Shown here in pieces: positions 1-11,132 of a DNA stretch of 64,000 nucleotides. The notes beneath the pieces are model-generated. The model did not search any database and was not told the DNA's origin. It was given only the letters and a program-made list of their open reading frames with translations. The stretch is from Floccularia luteovirens (Eukaryota > Basidiomycota > Agaricomycetes > Agaricales > Squamanitaceae). The first letter of the stretch is position 1. Every line of letters starts with the position of its first letter. The position numbers were made by a program, and so were the translations under genes. The stretch spans positions 434,001 to 498,000 of the forward strand of contig VSJF01000012.1 of the NCBI GenBank assembly GCA_009739215.1. The letters run 5' to 3'.

Positions 1-301
1 GTCATCAGAGTCCATACTAAGCAGGCCCATGCCAACGGCGCCGATGCCTGACTGTCTATTATCTTGCGTTACGTCCTTAGCGTTGGGGTCGAGATAGTTG
101 TCGTATCTGTGGGAAAATATGGGATTAGGTACGAATTATATACAGATAAAAAGGGAGAACTAACACATTGTATGCAGAAGTCCGTTTGTTTGGATCTGGC
201 GAAGGTTGCTGGCGAATTCTTGGTCTAACAGATTGTGCAGAGTCGTAGAAGGAATCAGGCTCGTCAGTCGCAAAGGGAGGTTTGCCAGCAAGGGGAGCCA
301 T
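1..301 (-). CDS. 5' part of an unknown protein gene (runs off the window)
   Basis: The start codon is the reverse complement of 299-301 (MAPLAGKPPFATDEPDSFYD...). Exon 1 ends near 170, and a short intron with donor GTTAGT and acceptor CACAG joins it to an exon that continues to base 1. The join gives ...TSAYNVYDNYLDPNA..., followed by a motif GIGAVGMGLLSMDSDD. The visible part is about 80 residues, hydrophilic and rich in Pro, Asp and Arg, with no signal peptide or membrane segment. I do not recognise the family, and the rest of the gene lies outside the window. The gene is divergent from smc6 and shares its upstream region. The reading frame stays open across the intron in good phase, so I am fairly sure that this is a real gene, but the function is unknown. 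Confidence 0.6.
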
Positions 302-558
302 TGTATAGACGATAAAAAAGAGTGAGCAGCTGGTAGCTGAGTTAAGTTAAAAAGAGTGGAATGGGTAAAGAACGAAAAGAAAGCAGAGCCAACGTTGCGC
401 GATATGCAGCACAACGACGAGAAACAACGATTGCTGCTTCAGAAATGTCACACAATTGTCACTTTCCATGTGCTCGTGTCACTCTCAATTTCACACAGTC
501 ACAATTCACCCAAACGCGTAGACGCGCCTGCATAAAGACTCTCGCTAGCTCTTCCACC
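302..558. promoter_or_regulatory. Divergent promoter with MCB-like ACGCGT site upstream of smc6
   Basis: This 257-bp interval separates two divergent start codons (301 on minus, 559 on plus). It holds ACGCGT at 514-519, followed four bases later by GACGCG, about 40 bp upstream of the smc6 ATG. ACGCGT is the MluI cell-cycle box bound by MBF in yeasts and drives G1/S genes. The position close to a chromosome-maintenance gene fits, but a single hexamer can occur by chance. Confidence 0.4.
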
Positions 559-3500
559 ATGCCGAAACGTCGTGCTGCTCTGGATGACGTCGATGACAAC
601 GTGCTTAGTGCTCCCCCAACACCTTCAAAGCGCATCAAGACAAGAAACAGCAGCGTGGATATTGTTGACCTACCCCCATCGTCCCAACCGCGTCAGGAGG
701 AAAGTGACGATGAAGAATCGAGGCTCGCCACTCAACAGGGTGCTGATGCCCCAACTCAACCAGATGAGGAAGAGTTTGAAAAGCAAAATGCAGATAGACT
801 TCGCGCCCTTCTCGAGTCAAAAAAGAAAGTACAAGGCGTAAGTCACGTAACTTCTACACAAACTTTATCATCTTAAATGGCATTAAAGGGTGTTGCCGAA
901 CATGGTGTCATTGAGTCAATTGAGATGCACCAGTTTATGTGCCACAAGTATCTGACTTTTACTTTTGGCCCTCAAATTAACTTCATCATTGGTATTTGTC
1001 TGACTTTGTCGATTTCACTCAAAGTCTCTGACTCATCTTGTAAGGTCACAATGGAAGTATGTACTGCATATACCTTATTATGTTCCTATAGTATCTAACA
1101 ACACCTAGGTGGCAAGAGTGCAGTATTGTCAGCTATTACAATCGCACTAGGCGGTAAAGCAATTTCTACGGGCCGCGGTAACGGTCTCAAGTCTTTCATC
1201 CGCGAGGGACAATCGTAAGAGCCTTTGTTTCTATTAGTTGATGTTCTAACCATTCCATCTAAAGGGTTTCAGAAGTTACAATCTCCCTCAAGAACCAAGG
1301 TGACGAAGCCTACAAACCCAACGAATACGGAAAATCTATTGTTATCACCCGTCGCTTTACGAAAGAGGGATCTACAACTTGGAAGATCAAAAGTAAGGAT
1401 GGTCGCGTCATTAGTACTAAGAAAGATGAGCTTGCCGCAATTTGTGATCATATGAACATCCAGGTGGATAATCCAATGAACGTGTTGACCCAAGGTCCGT
1501 CTATGTGCATCTTTTTAGGGCTACACTCACCAGACTTTAGATGCTGCGAGGCAGTTTTTGAGTGCTTCCCGTCCTGAAGACAAATACCAAGTATGTCATC
1601 AAGTAGTCTATGGACTAGACAAAGCCGTTAAATCATTCACAGCTCTTTCTTCGCGGAACCCAACTATCACAACTAGCTGAAGAGTATGACACTTGCTTTG
1701 AGAACATTACCCAAACAACCAAAGTTCTTGCGCAAAAGAAGGAAGCTCTTCCTGACCTACGCTCCGCCTTTCATGAGGCCAAAATGCGGTACGAAGAGGC
1801 AGCTAAGGCACGCGAACAACAACGCAAGCTTACTGATTTAAAGAAGGAACTTGCATGGGCTCACGTCAAAGCAAAAGAGGAAGAGATGATTGCAAAAATC
1901 GAAGAGGCTGCGAAGGCATCTAGGAGGCTACCGAAAATGACAGAAAGCTTAGCAGCCGCTGAGGTGGGTTTATGCAGCACTATTTGAAGTGACTCATACT
2001 CAGCATTTCTTTAGGCAGATTTCAACACCAAGACAACAGATGTCCAAAAGTATGAGGCCGAGTTTCGGTCTCTGGGTGAGATGGCGCACCTTGACCAGCA
2101 ACGTGACGCGTTGCAAGCTGAGATACGTACCAACAAATTGAAACTATCTGAATACACTGTGGGCAAGCCTTATTCTTGAACCAAACACTATACTGACTTC
2201 TGAGATAGAAAGATCTGAAACAGATGGACACTAGCCACAGGGCTACTAATATACAAATAGAAGAGTATCAAAAACAGATTGACGAAGAAACGCAACGATT
2301 GGCAGCACATAACCAGGCACATCAGGAAGAAGTACTGCGCAAACTCGAAGAAGCACGCGCTAGGGTTAGCGCTGCAGATAACGCTTCCCAGAACAGCGCA
2401 AATGAAAAGAATGAATTAATAAAATTCGCAGAGGAATCAAGAAGCAAGGGTAAGAACCACGAAAAGCGTCGTGACGAGCTCAAAGCGCGCATTCAAGAGT
2501 GCGAACAAATGATCGAAAGCTGTCGCCGACAAGAAAAGGACAGTCTCGTTCCATATGGTCGTGATATCAAACTCGTCCTGGAAAGGATCAAAGGAATGAG
2601 GTGGGTGGGTGATGAACCCCTCGGTCCTCTGGGTGTGCATGTCAAGGCGAAAGACCCACATACTTGGGGTGAACTGCTAAGAAACCAACTGGCAGGATCT
2701 CTAACAGCTTTTGCTGTGACGAATGCTCAGGACCAGAAGCAGTTAAAACGATTATTACAAGAATCGGGAAAGTAGGTTTGCTTCAATTTCTGATGTCCAG
2801 GTCACAACTAACTCATTGTCAGTCATCACATAACTATTATGATTTACGAGAAGGATCTATTCGATTATTCTTCTGGAGAGCCACCCGAGGGTGTGCTTAC
2901 AGTATTGCGAGCTCTTGAGGTGAGCCAGAGAACATATCTGACTATTTTTGATATAACCCCAAAGAGTAGATCTCAAATCCACATGTACTGCGTATTTTAG
3001 TCAACACCGCGCGTATCGAGCGACAGGTGCTTAGCAACACTCGTCGAGAAGCACAGGACCAGCTTTACAAGCTGAGAGGCGGCACTGCTTGGTCAAAAGA
3101 TGGATTTTCTGTTCGAGTCTACCCGTGCGATTCTATGTCTCTTTTGAACCAGATTCTCTATTGACGAAATGTGAACAGGGAAGGAGGTGTATATTCGACT
3201 TCGCTGATGCGTAAGCAAGGTGCTACAAGCTTGCTTTTAACCGGACGGGACACGAAATCTGAGATTGAGTGCTTCACTCTAACTTGCCTATTTCCTTGCC
3301 AATTTGCTGATTAGGGTATCAAGACGCTTTCAGAACCAAATCCAAAGCCTGGAAGAGGAGTACAAGGCAGAAACAGAATCTATGACATTGCTCAAGCAGA
3401 CGTTCATGAATACTCGCCAAAAGATCGAAAAGCTTAAACAGGATGAAGCTATGGCGCAAGAAGCTATGCGACGTGCAAAAATAGACTTATCTAATCTACA

Positions 3501-4997
3501 AAATGAAGTAAACGATGATATGCCTGCGAACCTTGCTGGTCTCAGAGCAGCTAAAGAGGTAAATAGCCATCTGTAAGCACGATACGCAACATAATGTGGG
3601 ACTGTTTACAGGAAGCTGAAGCCGAGAAAGAAAATATTCATGCCCAGTTCCAGGATGTTATGACGAAAAAAGCTGCAGTTGATGAGAAGCAGAAGGAATT
3701 GATAAATCAGTTGAAGGTTATTAAATCGAATATCCAAGATTTTGAAGATCGCAGAGATCGCGTCAGAGTACGTTTCATCCTTTTATACTCAGCTAAAGAC
3801 CAATCATGTTTTCTTCCTTAAGACCGATATCGAGAATGCAGCCACAGACCGTATGAAAGCCGAAGGCCAAAAGCAGCATTACGAAGATAAGCTCAATGAG
3901 GAGAGAAAAAAAGTTGAGGCAATAGAAGCTGCTGCCGAAGTTCTACAAGTTGAATTCCAGGTATGAGCTTTGTTTATAAGACTCGAATAGCTGATTGATC
4001 ATATGCAGAACTGGACTGCTAAAGCGCAGGAATTCTGTGACCCTGTTGAAAACCCGCGTAAGAAAGCAGAGGTGGAGCGTCACCTTGCTTCAGTGCAAAG
4101 GGCATTGGAAGAGCGCGAAAAGCGGTGGGTAATTGCTTACCCTTATATTTCACACACTATATTGGTAACTGTAGTCATGGCGCATCGGTTGACGAAATGG
4201 CAAGAGAATTGAATAAGGCAAAGGAACGCTTTGAAACGGCGCAGAAGGAATTGAAGCAGATGTCAAACCTCAACAAGGTCAGCTTCTCAAGCTTTTTCTT
4301 CGCATACCACCCTATTAACTTTGAAATTCAGGCCCTTAAGACTTCGCTGAGCAACCGACTCTCAAGGTGGCAAGAGTTCCGTCGCCACATTGCATTACGG
4401 TGCAAAGTTGTGTTCCAATACCATCTTTCACATCGTGGATACTTTGGTAAAGTTCTGTTCAACCACGATACGCAAACCTTGTCTTTGAAAGTAAGTCCTT
4501 ATGACGCATATATTGAGCATACTTGCCAATACGCGATGTAGGTCCAAACGGACGATCAAGTAGCCACACAAGGAAGCAGAGATAAGGATCCCCGATCACT
4601 CAGTGGTGGCGAGAAATCGTTCTCGACTATTTGCCTACTCCTTGCTTTATGGGAGTCTATTGGATGCCCGTTAAGATGTCTCGGTGGGTAGCTACCGGGC
4701 AATCTGTTATGTTGTTACTGATTACTTTGATTGTGATAGACGAATTTGACGTTTTCATGGATGCGGTTAACAGACGCATTAGTATGAAGATGATGGTACA
4801 TTTATAGTCACTCATTCTACACGACCTGTGCTAATGTGAATAATTGGTAGATCGACACAGCTAACTCATCGGACAAGAAACAATATATTTTAATTACACC
4901 ACAGGACATGACGAATGTACAGTTCGGTCCGACTGTACGTGTGCACCGTATGACGGACCCCGAACGTGGCAATGGTGTGTTGGCCTTTACAGGATGA
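559..4997 (+). CDS. smc6: Smc6, structural maintenance of chromosomes protein 6
   Basis: Smc6 pairs with Smc5 in the nuclear Smc5/6 ATPase complex, which acts in recombination repair and at stalled replication forks. The start at 559 has a good context (CCACCATG) and is followed by an acidic tail. The N-terminal ATPase half reads EHGVIESIEMHQFMCHKY, then Walker A FIIGHNGSGKSAVLSAI, which is assembled from three exons including a 12-nt microexon at 1045-1056. Next come the conserved FIREGQS region and VDNPMNVLTQ. Two long coiled coils (about 1680-2480 and 3310-4270) flank a hinge (about 2560-3150). The C-terminal half has the signature LSGGEKSFSTICLLLALWE (about 4595-4655) and Walker B CLDEFDVFMD, split by an intron near 4680-4740. 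The protein ends ...NGVLAFTG with TGA at 4995-4997. There are at least a dozen short introns. The order of motifs and the N-terminal extension identify Smc6 rather than Smc5. Confidence 0.95.
1045..1056 (+). other. smc6: 12-nt microexon of smc6 encoding the Walker A core
   Basis: Intron 992-1044 (GTATTTG...GTAAG) and intron 1057-1108 (GTATGTA...CCTAG) flank GTCACAATGGAA. Splicing gives ATT G|GT CAC AAT GGA A|GT GGC AAG AGT, which reads I-G-H-N-G-S-G-K-S. Skipping this exon would keep the frame but delete H-N-G-S and destroy the ATP-binding loop. Confidence 0.85.
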
Positions 4998-5277
4998 TTA
5001 ATTATATGTGCAAGATAGTATTGTATATATTGATATGTATGTTATCTGCTATAATATCGTACTCTACACAAGTTACAAACCTTGTAATTTTAAATATATC
5101 ATACAGTATGACGCGTTCTTCCAGACAGCACGTGCTCACTATCATCATACCCACTAATTTTGTCCACTACGCAACAGGGAGTCTACAGCTCCTAAAACCA
5201 TCACGAACCATTATTTTTTTTTTCATTTCATTCCATATCGTGGCATTCCATCAAGGTCTCTTACGCTTCCAGGTTCT

Positions 5278-6488
5278 ATGTCTATTTTACACAAAGCAGC
5301 GCGCAAGATGCGCATAATTGCCATACCTCTCACACGACCGAAACCTAATACAACGTTAAACCAAAAAGCCAGCAGAGTACTCACATACTATCAATTCCAA
5401 CTATCACCACCTCCTGCTTCACCTGCTGCGAAAGCCGAGGAGACAACGAATGGAACGAATAGTGGTAATGCTGGCACATCCATACTGTCACGGTGGCTAC
5501 CAGAGGAAGGCGCTGTGAACTGGGCTACAGGAAAAGCTGCAAATATTTGGGCAGGATTTGGGAAGTCCCAAGGATGGAAGGTATTTATCTTTCTGGTTAT
5601 ATGCGTATATTGATACTGATTGACTGTATGGGCTTGCGTATGAGCTAATAGTTGAAAGTGTATCAGTCTGGGGAAAAGCTTGTAGATAGGATGGATTTTG
5701 AAGAATTGGCATTGAAAGGAATTGATCCATCGAAAGGGCCCTCAATATCACCACATCGTAATACACAGTTGGAGGGCGAGGATGAGAAACAGACTCGACT
5801 TTCTGTATGCTGCGCTTTTTAAATTTCCATTTTATAGATAATGTAATCTAATTCTTGTTTCTTTGCAGATTCCACTGATATATCCACAATCCCGGAGTAC
5901 GGATTCCGGTGTTTTGCAAGAACTTCGTGACCTACTAGCTTATCGGACACCACGACATAGGAAAGGTTTCTATATGTGGATGTTGATTGCTCCCCTAACA
6001 GCACCTTTCATGATTGTCCGTGAGTTGTTGCTAAGGATCTAATCAGAGTACCTGTTCCCTGATCTCAGATTTTCATTGTGGGGTATAGCCGTGATTCCCA
6101 ATATTCCCTTCTTCTTCTGTGCCTGGAGATCATGGTCTCATTATAAAGGTGCGTGGTGTTTTATCGAATTCAAGAGGAGATTAGCTCTGACGATGGTACA
6201 GCCTATAGAGCTTCACAATATCTTCAATCACTCCTTGAGAACGATGTGATTGTACCTGAAGCAAGCGAGGCGTTAGATGTTATTTATAAGGATTTCGTCC
6301 CTCCAAAAGATGTAAATGATGCTCAGTCACCTCCAAACTGCGAGCACCAGCACCATCTGCTCCTCACGAGAGATGCTGTCCCTGCTATAATCACACAGTT
6401 TGGACTCAAGAAAATTGCTGAGGCTGACCTATATCGTGCAGTAGAGCAAGCTCGTACAAGGGTGCATAGTGGACGACAGGTACTATAA
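5278..6488 (+). CDS. Mitochondrial K+-H+ exchange-related protein (Mit_KHE1 family)
   Basis: The spliced protein carries the blocks that I associate with the fungal mitochondrial K+/H+ exchange-related family (yeast YDL183C): MRIIAIPLTRPK, then SRWLPEEGAVNWATGKAAN, then a WAGFGKSQGWK block, then VYQSGEKLVDRMDFEELALKGIDPS. These are followed by LLAYRTPRHRKGFYMWMLIAPLTAPFMIVPIIPNIPFFFCAWRSWSHYKAY, a short hydrophobic hairpin. The C-terminal part has a predicted helix pair (AEADLYRAVEQARTRVHS) and ends at TAA 6486-6488. Several introns lie at about 5581-5652, 5804-5868, 6018-6068 and 6149-6200. The family is linked to potassium homeostasis of mitochondria, but its biochemistry is poorly defined. 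The first ATG at 5278 has a weak context, and 5308 (MRIIAIPLT) is an equally plausible start. Confidence 0.8.
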
Positions 6489-7582
6489 TTGATATCTGTC
6501 ACAAGTGGTATATTGTTATGGAACGTCATTTATACTGGGTGCGGTTCTATGGTTTATTTTGAATTATTTCACTAAGTGTACTTATTTATTTTTTCAGTGT
6601 ACTCAATGTTAATTTACCTATAAACTATGACACGATATTATGTCCGTGACTGACTTGATGCTTCTTGATCTCTATTTCAGCATGAAGTTAGCATTTCTCT
6701 CAGTGCTGCCACTCGGCCGCCCATAACTTCTAATTGCGTAAGGATTGCGCCATTGAAGAGGGCACTATTAAATGTTAAAGCTTTCGACTTCTGTCGCTCA
6801 GCTATTTACCCCTCCCTTCCAAGGCAAACGTTTCAAAGTCATACCCCGAAGGATATCCCAGGCTATCATATAACCCCTTGCTAGAAGACCTCTGATTGGG
6901 CAGGGTAACAACAACATGTGTTTTGGGTGGGACACCACGTGCGTTCTGCAGTAGAGCATGGAAAGCAGATGCATCCTCTGATATTTTTTATTGGAAGCAG
7001 TGCTGTATTTGGGGATGAGCGCTTTTGGGCATCGTAGAACCAGTGATTGGGATCTTTCATGTTTTATTTTCTATCTTGACTCCCACGATTCCCTCCCGCG
7101 ATACGTGATGAATGCTCTCATAGAATACCCCCTCGTGAGACTTCTCAGCCTCGCGTGGACGTCTGACGATGGCGTCGGACACGAAGACATCAATCCACAT
7201 GATTATAAATATCTATGACAAACAGTATCAACGGTGTTGATGGTAATCCAAAGAAAGTTCAAGTTCATACGTATACGGTATTGAATGGATGGAAAGAAAC
7301 GTTCGAAGGAGATAACTGCGGCGCTGTTGCGGCGGACGTTAACTATGTGGCTAGCGCCCCAGGGAGCGCCACACCTCCAACATGTCTAGAAATGGAGAGA
7401 CTTGCTGACGTCATGCGGAACATGCTTCCAATGGGCAAATATGGACTGTTAGGCTAAGACGGTATTTATCATCCTTGTTGTCTTTCAACCTTATTCCAAG
7501 TGTGAATCACACTTAATCACCGTCCCACTCTATCGATTCGGCTTGCCCTATTCATCCATACTTCCAACTATTATTTCTGAAA
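6489..7582. other. Gap between two genes with a doubtful ORF pair
   Basis: This 1.1-kb interval follows the mitochondrial protein gene and precedes egt1. The only coding-like material is the overlapping pair at 6991-7457, listed separately. The last 100 bp before 7583 are pyrimidine-rich and are the likely core promoter of egt1. The stretch at 6540-6680 is AT-rich and shows nothing I can name. Confidence 0.4.
6991..7457 (+). pseudogene. Two overlapping short ORFs, unknown; possible gene relic
   Basis: A 75-codon ORF (6991-7218) ends in the same ATGA at 7215-7218 that begins an 80-codon ORF (7215-7457). The second product has a plausible composition (a D-x-N-Y-V-A-S-A-P-G-S-A-T-P-P stretch, then a predicted helix LEMERLADVMRNMLPMGKYG) and looks more like real protein than chance. 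I cannot join either ORF to a good 5' exon. They may be the last exons of a gene whose upstream part has decayed, or a short unannotated gene. The function is unknown. Confidence 0.25.
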
Positions 7583-10500
7583 ATGCCTGCAGAAATCATA
7601 GATGTTCATTCCCGTTCAAATGAAGGCATGTCGTTAAACGACCTGCCACAACAAATCATGGACGGTCTTTCTCGCCCAAGTGGTCTAAAGACCGTGCCAA
7701 CCATGCTCCTATACGATGAACGTGGTTTAAGGTTATACGACGATATAACCACAGAGGCACCTGAATACTATCTCTTTGGTGCAGAAGAAGAAATACTGAA
7801 GAACAACACTGATGACATTGTACACGCCATGCATGGTGGTGTTACAGGTGATTTGAGTGACGAGGTCGTCATTGAACTCGGTGCAGGGTAAGTGTGTACC
7901 GCACTGAATTATGAATCACCCTTCCCACCTTGCCCCGGAGTTGGGTAATTACGTACACTTTCCATTTCTGGTTGTTCTCCACACAATCTAATCTAATCTA
8001 ACATCGTCATTCTATTTTAAGGGCCTTGCGAAAGACTTCACATATATTACTAGGTCTCTCCCGCTTCGCGAATACTGTTGGTTCTACCACCCCCATCACC
8101 TATTACGCCTTGGATCTCGAGAAAAGGGAGCTTCAGCGCACTCTAGGCCAAATTGAATCCTCAGAAATTGGAAGATCTCTACAAGGCAAAGTCAACACCA
8201 AAGGCATGTGTGGCACCTACAACGACGGACTGAAATTCCTAGAAGAAGGGGGATTACAGAACCAAAAGGCCTCTCAACAGATTACAAACACCCCTATGGA
8301 CCGCTACACGTTTGATACATCCCCGATATCAAGCGCCTCGTCGTTGAGCGATGTAACGGATCCTGAATCATCTCCTCCTTCAACTCCAGGTGGTTCCCAG
8401 CCCCCATTGCATATCATGTTCTTGGGATCTTCCCTGGGAAACTTTACTAGAAGTGGTGCTATAGACTTCTTACGTTCCCTTCCTTTGCGAGCTGGGTCTG
8501 GAGACACGCTCTTATTAGGATTGGACCACGACAATGACAAGACCAACATCGAGGAAGCATATAACGACCGCAAAGGTTATACCAAACGTTTCATCATGAA
8601 TGGTCTGAAAGCGGCTGGACGGGCCTTAGGAGACGAGAAGATGTTTGATGAAGATAAGTGGGAATATATCAATCATTACAACACCGTAAGTGCTATCTTT
8701 GTATAATCTCCCTTCTTTTGCTTATCGCTCGTAATCTATTAGGCGGAGCGTATGTGACTTTTCACTCTTGTATTTCAATATAAGCATAACATCGACATCA
8801 TTAGGCCGTCATGAGGCTTATTACAAGTCGAAATGCGCACAGACGGTTAATGACCCGTCGAGCAAGAAATATTTTACTTTCCTTGAAGACGAACTGGTGA
8901 AGATAGAAGAATCTTACAAGGTTCGTCTGCTTCACTTCTTCAAAAGAAATTTATCACTTACATCCAACACCCTCTAGTTCTCCGAAGTGGATGCCTTCAC
9001 TCTATTTGCAGAGACTGGCTTAAGACCTGTTCAACGTTGGACTGACAGCGCTTCTCAATATTCCTTATGGCTTTTAGAGCGCCCTTCGTTCAGTTTCCCA
9101 CTCTTGTCGCCTTCTCCGTTGAGCGAACCTCGTGACGTGGTGGCTTCCACCCCATCGGCTTTCGGTGTTCCCTCTCGTCAAGAATGGGAAAATATATGGG
9201 CAGTTTGGGATGTCATTACCACGCGGATGATACCTCCTAGCATGCTGTTCCAGAGACCTATTGATTTACGCCACATCTGCTTGTTCTATCTCGGGCACAT
9301 CCCGACGTTTTTAGATATCCATCTCTCAAGGTTATTGCAAGCGCCTCACACAAACCCTGAAGAATATAAGGTAACTTTCACACATCTTATCTTTCACGTA
9401 AGCTGAATTATATTATAAAGTTCATTTTCGAGGTGAGTCATGTGCAGTTTCCTCACTGGATAAACACCAAATACAACGATTAATTCAGCGTGGAATCGAT
9501 CCTGATGTTGATGATCCATCCGAATGCCATGTATGCGTTATCTGCTACAGCCATGTGATAGAAGCTCATTCAATATATTTTTACAGCCCCACTCTGAGGT
9601 TCCTCAGAATGATGAAGATTGGCCTAAACTCGAGGAAATCCTTCAATTCCAATCACGAGTTCGCGCTAGGTTGATGAAACTTTATGACGATATCGATGCT
9701 GGGACGGTTACCTTGACACACAAGGTTGGAAGGGTATTGTTTATGACTTTGGAACATGAAGCAATGCACGCCGAAACTCTCTTGTATATGCTGCTTCAGC
9801 GAGCCGGTAATGGCACTCTTCCCCCACCTGGATTCATAACTCCGCCTTGGCAATCACTCGCTTCGATGTGGAATTCTGCTCCGGCTCCAAAGACAAAGAC
9901 AGTCACATTAGGTCCTGCATCAGTCGTGCTCGGCCATTACGACGATGAATCTTGTGATACAAATCTAACTACAGCAGAAGAAGTGAGTAAACGCGAATTC
10001 GGATGGGACAATGAACATCCCAAACGAGTTGTGCAAGTATCCCAATTCAAAGTAGAATGGCGTCCCATTACCAATGGAGAATTTTACAAGTTTTTCAAAG
10101 AAGCTTCCTCTGGCACTATCGAACTTCCTGCGAGTTGGGTCATAGAAGATGGGATCGTTAAGGTGGTTATTTTCGCATGACAGAACTCTGCAAATATTCA
10201 TATTGCAATAGGTCCGGACTCTATACGGACCTGTTCCCATCGAAATTGCAGAGAATTGGCCCGTGATGACCTCCTACAATAACCTATCTACCTATGCAAC
10301 TGTCCAAGGGGGACGTTTACCGACCGAACCAGAACTTCGTCTTTTCTTTGACAAGTTCCAGTGCGGATATGAAGGTGGAGGTAACACTGGATTCCGGAAC
10401 TGGCACCCCGTACCGTAAGCATTTCTTTCGCAGTTTTCTACAAGGTTTCTAAAGATCACTTCTTTCTCAGGGCTACAACCGGTGGGGAGAAGGGTGGCCA

Positions 10501-10852
10501 AAAGGGTCACAATGGTGGTGTATGGGAGTGGACTTCGACCCCTTTCGAAAGAGTCGAAGGATTCGTTCCGTCCACGCTATATCCGGGGTGAGTCTTCAAG
10601 ATATCGCTCGTAATGTATTCATGATTCATGAGATATATAGATATTCTATGGATTTCTTTGATGGAAAACATCAAGTTGTCGTAAGTGACATAAACTACTA
10701 AACTTTATGATATGTCATTCATGAGACTTTCATAGCTTGGAGGTTCTTATGCCACGATTCCCCGTATCTCCGACAGACGCTCTTTCAGAAACTGGTACCA
10801 ACGCAACTACGCCTATCCTTGGGTCGGTGCCCGCGTCGTTTATGATGTGTAA
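7583..10852 (+). CDS. egt1: Ergothioneine biosynthesis protein Egt1 (histidine methyltransferase plus sulfoxide synthase)
   Basis: Egt1 makes the antioxidant ergothioneine. An EgtD-like domain trimethylates histidine with SAM to hercynine, and an EgtB-like domain uses Fe(II) and O2 to join it to cysteine. The N-terminal domain shows TVPTMLLYDERGLRLYDDI, the SAM loop VVIELGAGALRKT (joined across an intron at about 7888-8021) and IMFLGSSLGNF. The second half has a DinB-like domain with the iron motif H-x3-H-x-E (EHEAMHAE, about 9758-9772). It ends with an FGE-sulfatase domain: PITNGEFYKFF, WPVMTSYNNLSTYA and GGRLPTEPELR, then RNYAYPWVGARVVYDV and TAA at 10850-10852. The fused architecture is the normal fungal form. 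There are about eight introns. No broken residue was seen. Confidence 0.95.
7985..8001 (+). repeat. Tandem branch-site-like TCTAA repeat in egt1 intron
   Basis: Inside the first long intron of egt1 the sequence AATCTAATCTAATCTAAC repeats a CTAAT/CTAAC branch-point-like word three times, about 20-35 nt before the acceptor TTTTAAG. It probably offers alternative lariat branch points. Confidence 0.5.
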
Positions 10853-11132
10853 ATTATTGGAAGCATACAAAGAAGCATACAAATTCACCAAACAAGCAAA
10901 ACAAGCAAACTTCGGACCTGTTGTATATTTATTAACCTGATGTGACAAAGTGTTGCATGATTCGGACGGACTATTGCAAAATCTTGTCTATGTACAGTTT
11001 AAAAAAACTTTTTGGCTACCATCTGATTGCAAGATACATACATCGATACGGACTCTTTCACATTCTTCTACTTACATATTACATTTGAGAAAAAGGTACA
11101 GCTGCTGTTTTGTCTTCTAGATTATCTAACAT
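10853..11132. other. Convergent 3' region between egt1 and the gelsolin-like gene
   Basis: This 280-bp interval lies between two stop codons facing each other. It is AT-rich, with a small direct duplication GAAGCATACAAA at about 10860-10883 and a poly-A run near 11000. It presumably holds both polyadenylation regions. No gene was seen. Confidence 0.4.
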
